DNA of 64,000 nucleotides from CAIUGU01 sp963819685 (GCA_963819685.1 CAWFXI010000003.1:248001-312000); one strand, 5' to 3'; shown: positions 8,058 to 16,722, numbered from the stretch's first letter. Numbers and translations are program-made. Notes: generated by a model from the letters alone, not told the origin.

Positions 8058-10235
8058 ATGCGAATTTGGAAGTGGGTGGGCGTGGCTGTCGGCGCGCTGG
8101 TCGGATTGTTCGTCATCGCTGCCATCCTTGTCACGTTATTCGTCGATCCGAATGACTACAAGGATGATATCGAACGGCTGGCCGAACAGCAGACAGGACG
8201 GCCGCTGACCCTTGAAGGTGACCTCCATCTTGCAGTGTTCCCGTGGCTGGCCATTGAATTCGGGCCGGCCCGGCTCGGTGATGCACCCGGTTTTGGCGAC
8301 GAACCGTTCGTCGCAGTGGACCACGCGAGTCTCGGCATACGCCTGTGGCCTTTGCTGCGTGGCAAGGTCGAGATCGGCACCGTCCGTATCGATGGCATGG
8401 CCGTCCGGCTCGTAACCGATGCGCAGGGGCGCAACAACTGGGCGGACCTGACCGCCGCCGAGCCTTCGACCGCACCCACCCCGCCAGACGGGGCCAACTC
8501 GCTGTCTACGACCACGCTTGCGGGCCTTGATATCAGGAATGCCGCCATCTCCCTCGAGGACCGTCGCGACAAGAGTCGCATTGCGTTGTCAGAGCTCACC
8601 CTGACTACCGGCGCGCTCGCGAGCGGCAAAGCGTTCGATCTGAATACTGCGTTCCTCGTCGAGCAGACTGGTGGACCGTCGGTTCAAACCGAGATGACTG
8701 CGCGGGTCACTGCCGATCTTGAGCGCAACGTGCATGTCATCGACAAGCCCGTGATCAAGGCCACATTGCTGGGAAGCGATTTTCCTGCCGGCGGCCTGCC
8801 ATTGAATCTGGGGGCGAGCAAGGCGACCCTCGACGTCGGGCACGAGCAGCATGTCGTCGAAGCGCTCGAGATGGAAACTTCCTGGCGGGGAGAGGGGCTG
8901 CCTGAAACCGGCGTGCCAGTGAAGTTGCGCGTCGCCAGTCTGCAAGCGGATCTTGCGGCGCAGACGCTGAGCCTCGCGGGTCTCGATCTCGACGCGGCGG
9001 GTGCGAAAGTCACGGGTCAGATGAGCGGCAAGGAAATTCTCGATGCGCCGCGACTGACTGGCCAGCTGGCTCTTGCACCCGTGCAGTTACGTGCATGGTT
9101 ACCGAAGCTCGGCATCAAGCTCCCGGTGACCCGCGACCCGGAAGCGATCAAGAGCCTGGAATTCAAGGCCGACGTTGCGTTGACCACAACGTCGGCGGAC
9201 TTCGAGAACCTTGACCTCAAGCTGGATGACACGACTGCCAGGGGCACGTTGGGCGTTGCAGATTTCGATGCTCTCGCGGTCCGTTTTGCACTCGACGTCG
9301 ACCGGATCGATGCAGACCGCTATCTGGCACCTGAATCGCCCAAGGCAGCAGCCGGCAAGGAGTCCACAGCGCCACCGGTTGAGATCCCGGTGAAGATGAT
9401 CCGACAGCTGAATGTCCGCGGCACGCTCAATCTGGGCGAAGCCAGACTCGCGGGGATCAGGTTCAGCAAGGTACGGCTCGGAGTGACAGCGCGCGACGGC
9501 AATCTGCGTTTCAATCCGGCAGAGGCAACCGTCTACGGCGGCCAGTATCGCGGCGATGTGGGGATTGCGGCTGCCAGTGATGTCGCTCGTGTCACGCTTG
9601 ACCAGCGCCTGACCAATGTCGATTTTGCTCCCCTGTTCAAGGATCTGTTCGAGACCAGCCGGCTGTCCGGCAAGGGCAATTTCACGTCGCAGCTCAACGC
9701 GAACGGTCGCGATTCAGCGGCGCTGCTCAAGTCCATGAATGGCACGCTCGATTTCGCAGTGAACGACGGTGCGTTCGAAGGGACGGACTTGTGGTACGAG
9801 ATTCGTCGGGCGCGCGCAGTGCTCAAGGGTCAGGGAGTCCCGTCCCGCACGGGACCCGAACGCACGGAGTTCACTGCGCTCAAGGGCAGCGGCACCGTCA
9901 AGGATGGCGTCCTGACCAGCAACGATCTGACGATGGCAATGCAGTACCTGCGTGTCGCAGGCAAAGCGACGGTCGATCTGCCCAGGAGCGAAATCGACTC
10001 GCGCGTCGAGGCAACTGTCCTGAAGATTCCTGCCGAGGGGGCCGACACGGCGGGCCTCAAGGAACTGGTCAATGCGCGTATTCCGGTGCGCATTACGGGG
10101 TCGCTCGACTCCCCGAAAGTGTTGCCGGACGTCGAGGGGTATCTCAAGGATGAGGTGAACCAGCGTCTGGAGCAGGAGAAAGACAAGGCGATAGAAAAGC
10201 TGCAGGACCGGTTGAAGCGGATGCTGGGGCGATGA
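8058..10235 (+). CDS. AsmA-family inner-membrane protein
   Basis: A 725-residue protein with one N-terminal membrane anchor (residues about 6-30) and a long periplasmic part. Family signatures are the early block in which FVDPNDYKDDIERLAEQ leads into TGRPL, the IEFGPARLGDAPGF block near residue 70, and the C-terminal stretch ending with LKRMLGR. AsmA-like proteins are built like bridge-type lipid transporters and influence outer-membrane lipid and lipopolysaccharide homeostasis. AAGGAG lies 10 bases upstream of the ATG. It is followed closely by mutY and yggX, an arrangement seen in several gammaproteobacteria. Confidence 0.9.
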   Translation: MRIWKWVGVAVGALVGLFVIAAILVTLFVDPNDYKDDIERLAEQQTGRPLTLEGDLHLAVFPWLAIEFGPARLGDAPGFGDEPFVAVDHASLGIRLWPLLRGKVEIGTVRIDGMAVRLVTDAQGRNNWADLTAAEPSTAPTPPDGANSLSTTTLAGLDIRNAAISLEDRRDKSRIALSELTLTTGALASGKAFDLNTAFLVEQTGGPSVQTEMTARVTADLERNVHVIDKPVIKATLLGSDFPAGGLPLNLGASKATLDVGHEQHVVEALEMETSWRGEGLPETGVPVKLRVASLQADLAAQTLSLAGLDLDAAGAKVTGQMSGKEILDAPRLTGQLALAPVQLRAWLPKLGIKLPVTRDPEAIKSLEFKADVALTTTSADFENLDLKLDDTTARGTLGVADFDALAVRFALDVDRIDADRYLAPESPKAAAGKESTAPPVEIPVKMIRQLNVRGTLNLGEARLAGIRFSKVRLGVTARDGNLRFNPAEATVYGGQYRGDVGIAAASDVARVTLDQRLTNVDFAPLFKDLFETSRLSGKGNFTSQLNANGRDSAALLKSMNGTLDFAVNDGAFEGTDLWYEIRRARAVLKGQGVPSRTGPERTEFTALKGSGTVKDGVLTSNDLTMAMQYLRVAGKATVDLPRSEIDSRVEATVLKIPAEGADTAGLKELVNARIPVRITGSLDSPKVLPDVEGYLKDEVNQRLEQEKDKAIEKLQDRLKRMLGR

Positions 10236-10239
10236 AGAA

Positions 10240-10267
10240 GGGGACAGGGGACAGGGGACAGGGGATA
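10240..10267. repeat. Four tandem GGGGACA heptamers
   Basis: Four head-to-tail heptamers lie directly after the asmA stop codon: three are GGGGACA and the last is GGGGATA. They fill the gap to mutY. Such G-rich heptamers can slip during replication. No gene function is apparent. Confidence 0.85.
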
Positions 10268-10280
10268 GTGCAGAGCGGAC

Positions 10281-11382
10281 ATGCGGAAGGCGGACAGTCC
10301 GGCTCTGGCTCCAGCCGCCGACGCAGCTTTCGCTGCATCGCTGCTTGCCTGGTTCGATGTGCACGGGCGCAAGGACCTGCCATGGCAGCGCAGCCCCGCG
10401 CCGTATCCGCGTGTGGGTCTCCGAGATCATGCTGCAACAGACGCAGGTCGCAACGGTCATCGCTTACTACGCGCGTTTCATGGAGCGCTTTCCGGACATC
10501 GCTACCCTCGCCGCTGCACCGCTCGATGCGGTGCTGCACCTGTGGTCCGGTCTCGGCTACTACGCGCGCGCACGCAACCTGCACAAAGCCGCCGTCGAGA
10601 TTGCTGCCCGGTACGACGGTGTGTTTCCTCAAGGGGTTGCAGAAGTGGAGTCGCTGCCAGGGATCGGTCGGTCAACCGCCGGCGCAATTCTGTCTCTGGC
10701 GCTCGGGCAGCGGCACGCGATCCTCGACGGCAACGTCAAGCGTGTCTTGACTCGATGGGCCGGTATCGAGGGCTTTCCTGGCACGAGGCAGATTGAACTC
10801 AAGCTGTGGGAGCTCGCCGAGCGCCTGACACCTGCCGAACGTTCCGCTGCCTACACTCAGGCAATCATGGATCTCGGTGCGACAGTGTGCGTCCGGTCGC
10901 GGCCGCTGTGCGCGGTGTGTCCCGTCGCGAGTGAGTGTGTCGCCCGGGTGCAGGGGACGCAGGGGCAGCTGCCGAGTCCACGACCCAGGAAGACCCGCAA
11001 GCAACGGGCGGCTCATGTCGTGATCGCCGTCGAATCCGGCGGTGCCGTGTTGCTCGAACGTCGGCCGCCGAGCGGCATATGGGGTGGGCTGTGGAGTTTT
11101 CCGCAGTTTGATGCAGCCCCTGCCGCCGAACTGTGGGTGGCGCAAGCGCTCGAAACAGCCTCGAGCCGAAGGGAGCAATGGCCGCCCCTGCATCATGCGT
11201 TTACGCATTTCGATCTGGCGTTGCATCCGCTGGTCCTCAGCCCGGTCAGCGCAGGCCGGCATGTGGCCGATGACGATCGCTATTGCTGGTACGATCCAAA
11301 CGACCCGGCCCAAGTGGGTCTCGCTGCACCCGTAGCGGAGCTGATCAAGGCGGTGGCGGCTTCGCGTCCAGACGAGAGTTAG
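10281..11382 (+). pseudogene. mutY: A/G-specific adenine glycosylase MutY, frameshifted
   Basis: MutY removes adenine mispaired with 8-oxoguanine. All expected parts are here but in two frames. Residues from about 10281 to 10406 give AASLLAWFDVHGRKDLPWQ and then SPAPY. From 10408 the next frame continues RVWVSEIMLQQTQV with the catalytic Glu. It then carries the helix-hairpin-helix LPGIGRSTAGAI, the catalytic Asp in ILDGNVKRV, the [4Fe-4S] pattern Cys-X6-Cys-X2-Cys-X5-Cys near 10889-10942, and a NUDIX-like C-terminal domain (ERRPPSGIWGGLWSFP). One extra C at 10407/10408 explains the break. A shorter protein could start at the ATG at 10345 but would lack the first helix. Decay outside the break is absent, so a recent mutation or an assembly indel is likely. 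Confidence 0.88.
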
Positions 11383-11413
11383 CTTCGAGGGGCGGTCTCT
11401 CCGCGTATTCTTG

Positions 11414-11458
11414 CGGATCACGGATCACGCGATCACGGATCACGCATCACGAGTCACC
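11414..11458. repeat. Degenerate GGATCACG tandem repeats
   Basis: About five imperfect copies of an 8-9 base unit (GGATCACG, CGATCACG, CGCATCACG, CGAGTCACC) fill the gap between mutY and yggX, just upstream of the yggX ribosome binding site. No protein fits here. The repeat may affect the yggX leader, but nothing in the sequence proves this. Confidence 0.7.
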
Positions 11459-11468
11459 AGGAAGTTTC

Positions 11469-11753
11469 ATGGTCCGCATGGTCAATTGCGTCGTTCTCAA
11501 GACCGAGTCGGAAGGGCTCGACTATCTGCCGTATCCCGGCGAACTCGGCCAGCGCATTTATGCCAACGTGTCGAAGGCGGGCTGGCAGCAATGGGTGGCT
11601 CACCAGACCATGCTGTTGAATGAGTACCGACTGACGCCCATCGATCCCAAGGCGCGCAAGTTTCTCGTCGCCGAAATGGAAAAGTTTTTTTTCGGCGGCG
11701 GCGCCGACAAGCCTAAGGAATTCGTGCCGCCCGCGGGCTCAACAGGCGGTTAA
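11469..11753 (+). CDS. yggX: YggX-type Fe(II)-trafficking / oxidative damage protection protein
   Basis: This small cytoplasmic protein of 94 residues has the family hallmarks NCVVL near the N-terminus (conserved Cys), GELGQRIY, WQQWVAHQTMLLNEYRL and the C-terminal MEKFFFGGG. YggX helps protect iron-sulfur enzymes and limits iron-driven oxidative damage. In enterobacteria it lies beside mutY, as here, which fits because MutY carries an iron-sulfur cluster. The ATG at 11469 has AGGAA five bases upstream; a second ATG at 11478 is a less likely start. It should be transcribed with mutY, unless the heptamer and octamer repeats in between carry a promoter. Confidence 0.94.
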   Translation: MVRMVNCVVLKTESEGLDYLPYPGELGQRIYANVSKAGWQQWVAHQTMLLNEYRLTPIDPKARKFLVAEMEKFFFGGGADKPKEFVPPAGSTGG

Positions 11754-11810
11754 GCCTCAGGCTTCCCGGGAGGCGATGCGTCGGTCAAGGCGGCGAGCGC
11801 GAGTTTGGAC

Positions 11811-12050
11811 TCACGCAGACGGCTTTTCTCGCCACCTCCCATGTTCTCCGATCTCGGCTTCCGCCAGCAGCTCGGCATCCTTGACCCAGGATGTGAGGAT
11901 CGCTTCCTTCTGGGTCCTGGTCAGGGAGGTATCGCCGAGTACCTCGCTCGGGGAAGTAAAGCGGTCGGTGGGATTCTTGATGACTTCGTCCACCACCTTG
12001 CTGGTGGTGGCTGCCGGTGACCTTGTCTTCATCGACTGATCCGTTTTCAT
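11811..12050 (-). CDS. Small conserved-looking hypothetical protein
   Basis: A 79-residue soluble protein starting MKTDQSMKTRSP. It contains a charged helical middle (VVDEVIKNPTDRF) and a core reading SPSEVLGDTSLTRTQKEAI, followed by LTSWVKDAELL. No catalytic motif, signal peptide or membrane segment is visible. The start at 12050 has GGTGGAGGT upstream. It lies 35 bases downstream of the ferritin-like gene on the same strand and so is probably in its operon. The context suggests a stress-related role, but I cannot assign a function. Confidence 0.7.
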   Translation of the reverse strand: MKTDQSMKTRSPAATTSKVVDEVIKNPTDRFTSPSEVLGDTSLTRTQKEAILTSWVKDAELLAEAEIGEHGRWREKPSA

Positions 12051-12085
12051 GTGACCTCCACCTGACATTGCGTATTGCGTCTGCT

Positions 12086-12694
12086 CTAAGCGGACGCTCG
12101 TGTCTTGCTGGCTGCGTGGTTGCTCCTGGCATCCGGTTTGCCGAGCAGGTGGTGGATATCCTCCCGCATGCTCGCAAGTTCCTCCGCGTGCTCCTCTTCC
12201 TTGGCCAGGATGCCCTCGAGCATGCGTCGGGTCGTCGAGTCGCGCGTTTCCATGTACGCGATCATCTCCCGGTACGACTCGATCGCAACGCGCTCGGCGA
12301 CCAGGTCTTCCGTCACCATTTCCTCGAGCGACCCGCCTTCGACGTACTCGGCATGACTGCGTGCAGTCAGCGTGCTCGGATCGAAATTCGGTTCGCCACC
12401 GAGCTGGACGATCCGTTCCGCAATCTGGTCTGCATGACCCTGTTCCTCCTGCGCATGCGTCATGAACTCCTGCTTGATGCTTTCCGCCAGAATGCCTTCT
12501 GCCATGAAGTAATGCCGGCGGTAGCGCAGCGTGCAGACAATCTCGGTCGCCAGCGCCTCATTCAGCAGCTTGAGCACCGTCTCGCGGTCTGCGCCATAGC
12601 CCGGGGTCACGGCGCCATCGCTGATGTGCTGCCGTGCGCGCTTCCGCAGCGTGGTGATATCCGAAAGAAAAGTGCTCTTGTCTGGTGGACTCAT
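12086..12694 (-). CDS. Ferritin-like (bacterioferritin-type) diiron protein
   Basis: A 202-residue four-helix protein of the ferritin-like superfamily. The diiron ligands appear in order as Glu in NEALATEIVCTLRYRRH, EEQGHADQIAERI (Glu and His), EDLVAERVAIESYREMI and KEEEHAEELASM. A Lys/Arg-rich N-terminal stretch and an Ala/Ser-rich tail flank the core. Such proteins store iron or remove peroxide. The start at 12694 has GAGGAG seven bases upstream; an in-frame ATG at 12736 lacks one. It lies 22 bases after DUF1328 and before a small hypothetical gene, so the three look like one stress operon. Confidence 0.87.
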   Translation of the reverse strand: MSPPDKSTFLSDITTLRKRARQHISDGAVTPGYGADRETVLKLLNEALATEIVCTLRYRRHYFMAEGILAESIKQEFMTHAQEEQGHADQIAERIVQLGGEPNFDPSTLTARSHAEYVEGGSLEEMVTEDLVAERVAIESYREMIAYMETRDSTTRRMLEGILAKEEEHAEELASMREDIHHLLGKPDARSNHAASKTRASA

Positions 12695-12716
12695 TGCAAT
12701 GCTCCTCGCGATGACT

Positions 12717-12881
12717 TCAGGCTTTCCGCGCGACACTCATGATGAACGCGATGATGGCGCCGATCAGAAACACGACAAACAGGATTTTCGCGATACCGAC
12801 AGCGCCGGCGGCAATCCCGGTAAAGCCGAAGAGGGCGGCGATGAGTGCGATGATGAAAAAGACGACAGCATAGTGAAGCAT
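12717..12881 (-). CDS. DUF1328 (YtjA-type) small membrane protein
   Basis: A 54-residue hydrophobic protein with two membrane segments. It begins MLHYAVVFFIIALIAALFGF and continues TGIAAGAVGIAKILFVVFL, ending in ARKA. This is the typical length and glycine pattern of the DUF1328 family, often induced in envelope or stationary-phase stress; its molecular role is unknown. GGGAGGA precedes the ATG at 12881. It is the first gene of a presumed operon with the ferritin-like gene. A weak -24/-12-like element with correct spacing (TGGCTGACCAGCCGCA, 12924-12939, minus strand) lies upstream. Confidence 0.92.
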   Translation of the reverse strand: MLHYAVVFFIIALIAALFGFTGIAAGAVGIAKILFVVFLIGAIIAFIMSVARKA

Positions 12882-13065
12882 GGGTCCTCCCGACGGACTT
12901 GTCTGAAGTCCTGTGTTGGCGGTTGCGGCTGGTCAGCCAGCCTTGAGTTGAAGTGTCCGCTCCCTGCGTGGTGGTGGCAGTCGGCGTGACTCGCCGCGGT
13001 CTGTAGGACTGCGCCCACAGGCTGGAATGCTTGCGTGCCATTGGCGGACAGTGGACACTCGGCCG

Positions 13066-14493
13066 ATGGCAACTTCCCCGTTCAGCGAGCTGGTCGACAG
13101 GAAGGGCGTGCTGTGGCCAACGCTGTTTTCCATCGTCTTCGTCGTATCGCTGTTTCTCGTGGCCGCCGCAGGGCAGGCGCGACTCGCGGAGTCGAATGAG
13201 CAGCTTCGCGCCGCCGAGTACCGTGCCCGCCGCCTGTCCGAGTTTCTGCGTTACATGGTCGATGCCGAGACTGCTTCGCGCGGCTATGTGATCACCGGTG
13301 ACACCGCCTATCTCGAACCACTGAAAAGCGCTCCGCCTGCGGTAGCTTCAGCACTTGATGATCTGACAGAAGCCTATGCCGATTTGCCGGCCGTTCGCCG
13401 CGACATCGCATCGTTGAGGATACTGAGCGACACCTGTCTCGGTCTGTTCGATCAGGTCGTGGAGCGACGCGGCCAGAGTGCCGAGGCAGCAGCCCTTCTG
13501 ATCAGGGCAAACGTCGGGAAGCGGACGATGGATCAGTTGCGTGAAGCTGTTGGCACCATCTCCGCCGAAGAGCGGCAGACGTTTGATCAGGCACAAAGGC
13601 GCGCCAGCACGGACCTCGTCCAGGGGCGCTGGTTGCTGGCGCTTGGCGCGCTGCTCAATGTCCTGCTGGTCGTCAGCGTCGGCGTGCTGATCTCATCCGA
13701 TCTGCGCCGCCGCCAGCAGCTCGCCAGCACGCTCGAAGATCAGCGGCAATCCCTTGAGCAGCAGGTCCTCGAGCGCACGCAGGAGCTGGCCGCGCTGTCC
13801 ACCCACTTGCAGACGGTTGCCGAGCAGGAGCGGGCAGCGCTCGCGCGGGAGCTGCACGACGAACTCGGCAGCCTGCTGGTCTCCACGCGTATGGACCTGT
13901 CCTGGCTGCAGCGGCGGTTACCTACGGACGATCCCGCGCTCAAGCTGCGGTGGCAGCGAATCCAGGACAGTCTGGATGCCGGTGTCAACCTGAAGCGGCG
14001 CGTGGTCGAGCAGTTGCGACCCACGCTGCTCGACAATATGGGCCTGTATGCGGCGCTGCGCTGGCAGTTCCAGGAGTCGTGCGGCAGGGCGGGACTGAAG
14101 TGCACCGAGCACTATCCGGAGTCGGAGTTGCGCCTGAACGATGCTGCGGCGATCGCCGTATTCCGTATGGCCCAGGAGGCCTTCACGAACATCCTGAAGC
14201 ATGCCAAGGCCACTGCGGTGGATCTCTCGGTCACCATCGATGCCGCCGCCCGGGAGTTCGTCATCAGCGTGACAGACGATGGCATCGGCATGCCTGGAAG
14301 CGGCGGCAGAAGCCGGTCCGGATCGCATGGCCTCGCTTCCATGAGACATCGCGTTGCAGCCCTCGGCGGTACGTGGTCAATCAAGTCTGCACAACCGTCG
14401 GGAACTGTCCTGACTGCACGCCTGCCGCTGGACCGTGTGCTTGAGGCTGACGCCAACCTGGTCAGTATCGAGCCCGTCGCCAGGCAAGCCTGA
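13066..14493 (+). CDS. CHASE3-domain histidine kinase (HisKA_3)
   Basis: This 475-residue membrane kinase begins with a transmembrane helix (about residues 18-38). A CHASE3-type extracytoplasmic domain follows, with DAETASRGYVITGDTAYLEP near 75-95. The second membrane helix (LLALGALLNVLLVVSVGVLI) leads into a coiled coil. The NarL-type kinase part has its phospho-His in RELHDELGSLL, NILKHAKA and TDDGIGMPG. I use the ATG at 13066; an upstream ATG at 13027 adds 13 residues and cannot be excluded because neither has a clear ribosome site. The solitary response regulators at 16793 and 17326 are candidate partners within this stress island. Confidence 0.88.
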   Translation: MATSPFSELVDRKGVLWPTLFSIVFVVSLFLVAAAGQARLAESNEQLRAAEYRARRLSEFLRYMVDAETASRGYVITGDTAYLEPLKSAPPAVASALDDLTEAYADLPAVRRDIASLRILSDTCLGLFDQVVERRGQSAEAAALLIRANVGKRTMDQLREAVGTISAEERQTFDQAQRRASTDLVQGRWLLALGALLNVLLVVSVGVLISSDLRRRQQLASTLEDQRQSLEQQVLERTQELAALSTHLQTVAEQERAALARELHDELGSLLVSTRMDLSWLQRRLPTDDPALKLRWQRIQDSLDAGVNLKRRVVEQLRPTLLDNMGLYAALRWQFQESCGRAGLKCTEHYPESELRLNDAAAIAVFRMAQEAFTNILKHAKATAVDLSVTIDAAAREFVISVTDDGIGMPGSGGRSRSGSHGLASMRHRVAALGGTWSIKSAQPSGTVLTARLPLDRVLEADANLVSIEPVARQA

Positions 14494-14525
14494 CCTGAAC
14501 GCGGACATCGCGGCATCGGTTTGAA

Positions 14526-14554
14526 CAGGCCCGTGGCGATGAACCACGGGCCTG
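14526..14554. terminator. Bidirectional hairpin between convergent genes
   Basis: CAGGCCCGTGG (14526-14536) and CCACGGGCCTG (14544-14554) form an 11-bp perfect stem with a 7-base loop. It sits between the convergent ends of the CHASE3 kinase and csbD. There is no long T run on either side, so termination efficiency is uncertain. Confidence 0.65.
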
Positions 14555-14564
14555 TCGTGCTGCC

Positions 14565-14771
14565 TCAGTTCCAGCGGTTTTCCTTGCGGAACTCCCTGGC
14601 CTGTTTCTCGGCTTCATCCTTCGTAACGCCATAGCGGACCTGGAGCTTGCCGGCAAGGATTTCGGCGTTGCCCTCGATCTCGGTGATCTCGTCGTCTGTC
14701 AGCTGACCCCATTTCTGTTTCAGCTTGCCTTTCAATTCGTGGGCTTTGCCCTGAACGGTATCTTTGTTCAT
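14565..14771 (-). CDS. CsbD-family stress protein
   Basis: This 68-residue hydrophilic protein has the CsbD signatures MNKDTVQGKAHELKGKLKQ, KWGQLTDDEITEIEGN and YGVTKDEAEKQAREF. CsbD proteins accumulate in general stress, but their molecular function is unknown. GAGGA precedes the ATG at 14771. A sigma-54 -24/-12 element with exact spacing lies 63 bases upstream of the start (14834-14849), so expression is probably sigma-54 dependent, possibly through the activator encoded at 18054. The 199-base gap upstream to the next gene shows no other coding sequence. Confidence 0.93.
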   Translation of the reverse strand: MNKDTVQGKAHELKGKLKQKWGQLTDDEITEIEGNAEILAGKLQVRYGVTKDEAEKQAREFRKENRWN

Positions 14772-14833
14772 CGTATCGTCCTCGTGATTGAGAGTTGCTG
14801 CATGATCTTCATTGATGATGCAGATCTGGAAAA

Positions 14834-14849
14834 TGCATGATCCATGCCA
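14834..14849 (-). promoter_or_regulatory. Predicted sigma-54 promoter for csbD
   Basis: Read on the minus strand this is TGGCATGGATCATGCA. It has GG, ten bases, then GC, the invariant spacing of sigma-54 promoters, and matches the consensus TGGCACG-N4-TTGCA at all but two of the defined positions. It sits 63 bases before the csbD ATG. Confidence 0.7.
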
Positions 14850-14970
14850 CTCAATCGAAGTGGGCAAGCTGTTGATCGGAGCGTATGGAGAAGCATCAGG
14901 GAAGTAACGGTCAGGCAGAAAATGCATGTAGCCGTTGCAGTGACCGGGCAGTAGTTACATCCGCCTGTGA

Positions 14971-16356
14971 TCAGAGCCAGTAAGTAAACAGACTGCTGAA
15001 AGCTTCCTTGATGCGGGACAGAATGCCGCGATTCCGCCAGTCTGCGAGCGTCAATTCGCGCGATGCCTTGATATCTTTCTCGAACGTGCCTTCGAGTACC
15101 TCGCCAAAGTTCCGGCTGATGATGATGGCATTGGCTTCGTTGTTGTGAATGAAGCTGCGCATGTCGAGATTGGCCGAGCCCACCGTCGAGACCACGCCGT
15201 CTACCACTGCCGTCTTGGCGTGTACCAGCGCATCGCGTTGCTCGAACAGTCGTACCCCACCCTGCAGCAGCTGGTCGTAATTCGACCGCGCCGCATTGAA
15301 GATCAGACCCGAATCCGTGAATCCAGGCACGACGACCCGCACGTCGACACCCCGCTTCACCGCATCGATCAATGCCTGGCGAAACTCCGGATTGGGCGAG
15401 AAATAGGCCTGAGTCAGCCAGATGCGCCTGGTCGCGAGTTTGACGACAGCAAGATAGGTCGCATAGACGGCAGCCTCGGTGGAGTCGTCGCCATCGCTCG
15501 CCACGATGGCGACGGGCTCGGCTCCCGCTACGGTGGGGACAGGAAAGTATTGCAGCGAGGTCGCATCCAGTTGTCCGCCCGCGCGCACCCACGTCGACAG
15601 AAACAGTGCCTGGAGCTGTTGCGCCGCCGGGCCTTCGATGCGCACGTGGGTGTCACGCCAACCTTCGTTCAGTCCGGCATCCGGGCCCGGGCGCGAAGTA
15701 GAAGCCAACGAATAGGCGGAGCTGATGTTGATGCCTCCGGTGAAGCCTACCCGTCCATCCACGACTATGATCTTGCGATGGTCCCGATTGTTCATTCTCA
15801 GGAACAGCACCGCGTTCTCGGGATTGAGCGGCCGAAAGGCGAGCACCTCGACACCGCTCTCGCGAAGGTCTGCGAAGAAGCTCTCCGGGGTGGAAACGCT
15901 GCCAACCGCGTCATACAGCACCCGGACCTCCACGCCTTCGGCCCGCTTTTCCTTCAGCTGCAGCGCGATCTTCTGACCGACGACATCGTCGGCGAAGATG
16001 TAGGTTTCGAGGTGTATGTGATGCTTCGCCTGCGCGATCGCGGTGCCGATGGCGTCAAGGGCCTGCGGACCGTCGATCAGCGCATGAACGGAATTGCCCG
16101 TCAGAAACGGTGCTCTCACTGCCTCGCGCACCGCATCGAGCAAGTCGTTCACGTCCGCATTTTGCGGAGTCGTGTTGGCGGCCTTCGCCAGTGCTGCGTC
16201 GCCTGCCTTTTCGGTCAGGGCACCTTTAGGTGAGATAACCGCGGTATCGGCTGGCGAAGACGGTGCGGAATCACGGACTTCCGGGCCCGCGCAGGCGAGG
16301 CAGCCTGCTGCCACCAGCAGGACTGCCCACCTTGCATCTCGCAATGACCGCTGCAT
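14971..16356 (-). CDS. Phospholipase D / cardiolipin synthase-like lipoprotein
   Basis: A 461-residue protein with two HKD motifs, HRKIIVVDGRVGFTGG near residue 230 and HAKTAVVDGVVSTVGSAN near residue 400, the catalytic pair of the PLD superfamily. Cardiolipin synthases use it to join two phosphatidylglycerols. The N-terminus (VLLVAAGCLACAG) is a lipobox signal, so it is a lipoprotein rather than the usual double-membrane-anchored synthase. The spacer with HLETYIF and NEGWRDTHVRIEGPA matches ClsA/ClsB relatives. It lies 27 bases downstream of a small lipoprotein gene, probably co-transcribed. A role in membrane remodelling under stress fits, but the substrate is not proven. Confidence 0.88.
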   Translation of the reverse strand: MQRSLRDARWAVLLVAAGCLACAGPEVRDSAPSSPADTAVISPKGALTEKAGDAALAKAANTTPQNADVNDLLDAVREAVRAPFLTGNSVHALIDGPQALDAIGTAIAQAKHHIHLETYIFADDVVGQKIALQLKEKRAEGVEVRVLYDAVGSVSTPESFFADLRESGVEVLAFRPLNPENAVLFLRMNNRDHRKIIVVDGRVGFTGGINISSAYSLASTSRPGPDAGLNEGWRDTHVRIEGPAAQQLQALFLSTWVRAGGQLDATSLQYFPVPTVAGAEPVAIVASDGDDSTEAAVYATYLAVVKLATRRIWLTQAYFSPNPEFRQALIDAVKRGVDVRVVVPGFTDSGLIFNAARSNYDQLLQGGVRLFEQRDALVHAKTAVVDGVVSTVGSANLDMRSFIHNNEANAIIISRNFGEVLEGTFEKDIKASRELTLADWRNRGILSRIKEAFSSLFTYWL

Positions 16357-16383
16357 GCGCGCCGTCCGGCGAGATTCCCGAAT

Positions 16384-16608
16384 TTACTTGCCCTTGACCT
16401 CATCGACGGCATCATTGACACCTTCGCGTACATCGTCGACGGCATCGTCGACTTTGCTTGCAGTGGATTCGCCGCCGTTCTTTACGGTGTCGACCGCTTC
16501 GTCGATTTCTTCCGCTGCCTGTTCGACTGGTCCCTTGTTGTCACAGGCGGCGAGTCCGAGGATCAGCGCTGCCGTGAGTGTTGCCCAGGCTGCAGTAGTG
16601 ATTTTCAT
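16384..16608 (-). CDS. Small acidic lipoprotein
   Basis: A 74-residue protein with a lipoprotein signal (LILGLAAC, Cys22). The short mature part consists of heptad-like acidic repeats (EEIDEAVDTVKN, VDDAVDDVREG, VNDAVDEVKGK). The repeats predict an amphipathic helix. GGGAG precedes the ATG at 16608. It is a size and composition match to small stress lipoproteins, and another, longer Ala-rich one is encoded at 19524. An inverted-repeat motif shared with the gene at 16793 lies about 120 bases upstream. Function unknown; it probably coats or spaces the envelope. Confidence 0.85.
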   Translation of the reverse strand: MKITTAAWATLTAALILGLAACDNKGPVEQAAEEIDEAVDTVKNGGESTASKVDDAVDDVREGVNDAVDEVKGK

Positions 16609-16722
16609 GTGTTGCTCCCTTTCGATTGCATGGTGATCGCTGCAGGCAAGAAGGCCACAGCTGCGGGAGAGACTATGCGCGTTGAGGAAACTGACCGGTG
16701 CCAGCTGATGCGTGTGGTGGAC

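Noticed and set aside
16609..16722. Sigma-54 promoter before the small acidic lipoprotein
   Set aside because: The best candidate has eleven bases between GG and GC instead of ten.
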